26,644 nucleotides of DNA from assembly GCA_000969725.1 (NCBI GenBank), contig JXSR01S002606.1. One strand, 5' to 3'. The notes below the pieces were generated by a model. That model was not told where the DNA came from, did no database searches, and worked only from the letters and a program-made list of their open reading frames with translations. This stretch comes from Ophiothrix spiculata (taxonomy: Eukaryota; Echinodermata; Ophiuroidea; Amphilepidida; Ophiotrichidae). Position 1 is the stretch's first letter. Each line of letters starts with the position of its first letter. This document shows positions 12,001-18,000 of this stretch, piece after piece. Position numbers and translations under genes: made by a program.

Positions 12001-15000
12001 GATCAAAAGTGTCAATGGTGACCATGTCGTCCGACCTTTCCTGAATGATTAAGTAGACGGTCAATTCAGTAGGCGGTCGATACGCAGGCGAGACTATTGG
12101 TTCGCGAACCATCTTGTTAGGTTTTAGGTCACTATTTTTTTTTGGGGGGGGCGCTTTGTGGCCAATTTTTTTTTTTAAATCTCTCAATGTAAGAAAAAAT
12201 TAAAAAGCAAAAAATCTCCTGAAAACCTAAAAAAAAGAAATGTGTTAAATTATTATCCCTATGCGCGCGGGAAGCTGAGACAGAGTTCTTTTCTTTTTTT
12301 GGCCTTAAGATCTTCCAGAGCATATTACAAATTACAAGTGTTTTTCAGAGTCTTGGCTGATAACTATCATTTATCATGCTTTAATACATTTGTAACCTGG
12401 TTAAAGATATGTGCAAAATATGATGATAGGTATAACAAGGTCAACTTAACTTTACTATATGCCAAACAATAATTTATTGGACAGTATAAACATAAATCCA
12501 GAGCGTAGGGCCCATTGTTTGTAAGTGCAAACCCTGCCCTGCATTTGTTGTTTACATCGTCCAAGAAATTATTGTTTGGCCTGTAGGAAAAATGAAGTAT
12601 TTCAAAAGCATGTGTCCCATCCTTAGATATAGAGAGGAGGTCCCAGACTTCCTATACCGAACCCATGTAATTGCTTCATCCATGGGTTCAAATAGGGATT
12701 TATAATATCCTGGTAGATTGAATAAGTATTCATACACTCTACATTATGAATTTAAAAAAATGACCAATCGTATTGGTCAGTTACTAGCTTTTCATTATAT
12801 CGTCCAGTTGCAGTCTGTGAATTGCACAGTGAGGGATGCAATTCCATGGGTGCAGACGCGTAAAATACCAGCGTATGGATAAGGAAGTTTCATTTTAAAG
12901 GTTATGTTAAAAATTTAATTAGACAATAATAACTGCGCACCATCTTTTTTGAGGTCATTGTTTAAAATCGGAGGTGTTTGTTTTGGGCTGAGGTACTTTT
13001 CTGAGGGAGTGTAGCTCCCGAAGAAAAGTACCGAGGCACAAAACAAACACCAACGATTTTAAACAATGACCGAATTAAAAGATGGTGCAAAGTTATTATT
13101 GTCATTAATAACCGTCATTTTATCTTTAAAATCATAATTTTATTTAGTTTGTTTCTTTGGCATCTGCTAAAATATCAATCGGTCTAGGCACTGCGTCCGC
13201 GTTGCGTTTAGTAAAACGCAACCTCTGCGATATCATTGCGTGTGCGTAATGCTGCGTTTAAAGCATATGCGCTACGCGGGTCATTAACAGAAGTCATTGT
13301 TACCTGATAATGACCGCGCAGTAGTTTGCGTAAAAGTAGTAATAATCTTACTAGATTGGATTGCGCTATTACGCAGGTTATTAATGTGGAACGATTGATG
13401 GTTGTATTTTGTGTTAATGTTTTGTAACCACAACAAATTGAGATAATCATGTTATTGCTTTTCTGTACAATTAAATGATATAATTATTGTGTATGAAGTA
13501 GGTTAGTAACTGCTCTTTATCTGATGTTTGAGATATCATACAAAAATAATGTAACTTGCGCTGATGTTTCCGTTATCCAACTCACTCAACTTCCCATGTG
13601 TCCAACTCCAACTATAATGCATGGTGTATTAGTTTCAAATAATCTCCCTCCTGTCAAGTAAGACAGTTATTATCTTTATGTATAATGCTACCGTTTAATA
13701 TACAGGATTGTTGCAGATGAGTGGTTGGAGTTGAGGTTTGGTAGTAATGAGGAGGCGGAGCAATTAATATCAGCCGTGTTACAGCTTCGGACAGCCTGGG
13801 ATACTCTGATGCATATGCGACTAAAAGGTAAAGTTTAGTGGACTGTATATAAACAAACTCAACTACAAAATATATTGCTTTACATCTTGATTAATCAGCA
13901 CCTGCGGCCCTCATTACTTAGTGTGATCACACTATGCCAAAGTGTCTTGGGATGTGGATTCAAACCTACATCAATAATACTTGCGCACACAGTATGAACA
14001 TTAAATAATATAGTATTTGAGCCACATCAGCAATGCGACCAATACCATTTATGTGAGGTGGTCTTGGACCTATTATAGACACTGCACCAAAATCATAAAA
14101 TAAACACAATTACTATCTACTCAATGTGAACATTTAGGTCACAGATTTTTTTAACATTTCTCAGCAGGTATGCTATTTCTATATATCTTTGTGGTCCAAT
14201 TCTTTTTGATACAAAAGAATTGTCAGTTATCAAATCCATCTCAACAAATACATATGTAAGCATGATCCATGTTTATGCTTGTGCATAACTTCGATGTATG
14301 CTAAATGCTGCGTTTGAAAGATGCTTCTTGCAAGCTAAATGGTGCAAATGGAAATAGAATTTCAACACTTCAGTTGTCTTTCAAGTAGTAAATAGTAAAA
14401 GAACTACTATTTATCTCCATAGTTACCTACAATGGAGTTACACAATGTTTTTCTTCAATTCAATGTATGTAAGATTACAAAAAAGGCCTTTGATAGTGTA
14501 AACCGGAAGGCAATGATGCATATTTTACTCAACTATGGTATCCCTGAGGAGATTGTGAGTGCCATTGCAATAATGTATGACAACCCAACAAGTTTTGTGC
14601 AGAGCATGGATGGTCCAACCGAAGAATTTATTACAACAGCAGGAATTCTTCAAGGGGACACTCTTGCTCCCTTCCTTTTTGTTATTGTGGTCGACTATGT
14701 ATTGCGCCAGTCAGCTGACACCATGAGTGACAAGGGCCTCACAATTGGCAGAAGATCTGGACGTCAAAGTCAAAAGTATTTGACAGACCTAGACTGCAGA
14801 CGATGTCGCCCTGACCGCAGAACTTATGTCATCTGCTCAAGATCTACTAGTTGCATTCGAAGAATCGGCGGCTAGGGTCAGACTAATGCTCAATGCAAAG
14901 AAGACCGAATGCTTGATCCTCAATGAAACATCTGATCATCCTCCTATCCGCTCAATGAATGGAACTGCCATCAAGGAAGTAAACGACTTTAAATACCTCG

Positions 15001-18000
15001 GGTCATATGTACTTGATAGCAAAAAGGACTTCTTGACAAGAAAGGGACAAGCATGGATTGCCTGTAACAAGCTTGATGTCATATGGAAGTCTGATATTAC
15101 CAGGGCAACCAAGATTAAATTCTTCAGGGCCTGTGTTGAAAGCATCTTATTGTATGGCGCAGAAACATGGACTATGAAGAAAGAGCTTCAAGACCGCTTA
15201 GATGGCACCTACACCAGGCTACTAATGCGCATCCAAAATATGTCCTGGAAACAACATCCAACTAAGCATCAGATCTATGATGATATACCCCTCATCTCTA
15301 CAACCGTGGCACAGAGGAGAGCCCAGTTTGCTGGTCACTTTTTTCGAGCCAAGGACCAAATCATATCAGACCTTCTTCTTTGGAGACTGCCATGTCCAAA
15401 CAGAGGCTGTAGACCATTAACGTACCCTGATACCATATGTAGAGATACTGTCTTGAACTTCAATGAGCTTGGAAGTGCAATGTGTTATAAAGATAGTTGG
15501 AAAAGATGTGTGTCATGGATCTCGACGGAAGTCGAAGGATGATGATGATGAAGATTACAATATTTGAAATATCTAGAAATACCTGTTGGTCCCGCATGCT
15601 GTGAGACAGGAGCAGGTACTAGCCTTAAAATTTAGTAGCGATGCCCATGCCATAGTAATGATGCACAATGTTTTCCTTTGACAGATATATATATGAAAAA
15701 TCACGCGATGCAGAAGATCTAAAAACACCTACAGACCTGTACATCAAGAGTCAGGAGCAGTTATTAGGCCCATGACATACTAACAGGATGTACCTAGCTA
15801 ACAGAGATGCTAAAGGAAAATATTTTAATTTGCCATCGCCTTCGTAGCTTCTAAAATCAAACTAGATGCCAGCTGCGTCTTGTTTAAGTATATCATGGCC
15901 ATTAGCCTCCAAATAAGTGAAGATACTCTTAACATACATTGTGTATATCGTCAAACCAAATATATGGAAATGTTGAGGGCATGTATATGATTATTACTCA
16001 ATGCTTTCTCTCCATAGATTCTATGTACGAAAGATCACACAATATGGAAGAACTAGAGACACCCGTCAATCTGCGCACCGTGAGACAGGAGCGGTTATTA
16101 TCTTCCAAATTGGCTGAGTTACTACAGAGTCACATTGAGTACTCTGTCAAGCAGCTGGGTGATGCTGATAAACAGCATTTATATATTGGACCAGTGACAG
16201 GTAAGTCCAAAATTCAGAGTCAGATTAGCCGAGTTACTACAGAGTCACATTGAGTATTCCATTAAGCAGCTGGGTGATGCTGATAAACAGCATTTATATA
16301 TTGGGCCTGTGGCAGGTTAGTCCAAAATTCAGAGTCAGATTAGCCGAGTTACTACAGAGTCACATTGAGTACTCAATTAAGCAGCTGGGTGATGCTGATA
16401 AACAGCATTTATATATTGGGCCTGTGGCAGGTTAGTCCAAAATGCAGAGTCAGATTAGCAGAGTTACTACAGAGTCACATTGAGTACTCCATCAAGCAGC
16501 CGGGTGATGCTGATAAACAGCATTTATATATTGGGCCTGTGGCAGGTTAGTCCAAAATGCAGATTTTTTGTGTGGTGACAAAGTAATATGGTGAAAGACA
16601 AAGTAAATATTGCAAATCATTTTTAGATAATCATGGAGAAACACAGTTTGTGTCATGATTGCTGGTCGCTTGGTGTAGATAACAAAAGTTTTGTAAGATA
16701 AGCATGGTGCCAGTATATTGGGAAAAGCGGGAATGAATTTGGCTTTTTCATGGCAACCTATTGCAACAGTTATGCAAAGGGACAGCGCCGCAGGTAGGGA
16801 CGAGTAGCCTGTAGTACATTTAGCATTTCTTTTGAATTTTCTTTTGTGTTCTTCCATTAAATTTATAGCATGTGGCATCTTTAAGCTTACCTAAATATGG
16901 AAATAATTTATTGAACAAGTGGCAAGCAAAGCTTGCATAAGTAACAACATTAAACATACCATACAATCAGTAAGCATTCAACATGCACTTAATTCTGGTT
17001 ATTGGATGTGCGATGATGGATTGTGTGGCATGCTTGGCATTCTTGTTATCCAGCAAACTGTTCAAAACTTTATTTCCTTTCCCTCAAAACTATTGTCTAT
17101 TTCATTTTCCAATATTCACAGGCGGAGGTTCAAGTTCCAGCATGGAGTCATTTTTTACAACCCATAGTAAGGATGCTAAACCACACCCAACCAAAGGAGG
17201 GACACAGGTCAATGAATATTTTACATATGGATGGTGAGTTTTAACACCCAAAATATCTACTTCGACTCATTTTCTGAAGAGCTGTGTGTTGTAATTTTAG
17301 TTCAGTGTTCCTAAGGCCATATGGCGCAGCATTGGCACAGAAACTGGGAAAATTGGCACAACAGGTTTCTAAAAATTTGTGAAAAAGATGCTTCCTTTTG
17401 CTTTTCTTAGCCAATTTTCAGCCACAGTAAGTGAGTTTGGCTCAAGCACCTCATAAACTTTGTCAAAGTTGGTCGATTTGGCGCAAGCTTAAATACCTTA
17501 GAGGTAACACTGGTGCAGCAATAGGTTGTCCAGTTTTTTTTAGCATGCTAAAAGCCAAGGCTTTGTTATCAGTAATTTCATTTCGGGTATTGACATGTCG
17601 AAAGACGTCCATGTTTTGACAATTAATAACAGTATTATTATATATGTGTGTTCGTTATTCACCAGTTTACACAATATAGGGACGAGTCTAGCAGACTACA
17701 GCGGTGTTCTGCGTAGACATTGGACGTGTGAGCAGTGTCAACAGACTATGATTGTTACAACGCTAGAGAGACTACAACATGAATCACAGTGTGTGCAAAA
17801 CAAAGGTAAATAGTTGTTTCCCATAGAACTTATGGATATCTGCATCATGCAAGAAACGCTCATTATTTAAAGGCTGATGAGTTCTTTTACATTCAACCAG
17901 TTAGGGACATAATTAATATAGAGACGAGCGATCGGTCGAGCCGCCCTATAGCCATGAAGCCAAGTAGTTGATCGTCCCATCTTTGCATTTCGCTCATCTG

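Larger units (their letters stand above)
11011..12307. mobile_element. 1.29-kb PIF/Harbinger-like non-autonomous element with nested insertion
   Basis: Element 11014-12304 is flanked by TTA on both sides. Inverted ends begin GGCCAAAAT; the best-matched part is AGAACTCTGTCTCAGCTTCC at left and its complement GGAAGCTGAGACAGAGTTCT at right. A second element sits inside at 11133-12094. No transposase. Confidence 0.7.

Noticed and set aside
11351..12043. Possible CRISPR-like array
   Set aside because: The units are 111-130 bp and similar along their whole length, with no short repeat and unique spacer pattern, in an animal intron.
11804..12052. 82-codon ORF with repeated protein blocks
   Set aside because: It arises because the 111-bp repeat unit is a multiple of three. 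It matches nothing and lies inside a mobile element.
16221..16545. 115-bp units as separate alternative exons
   Set aside because: The acceptor-like TTCAGAGTCAG enters in the wrong phase and gives TAG immediately. Competing donors explain the layout better.
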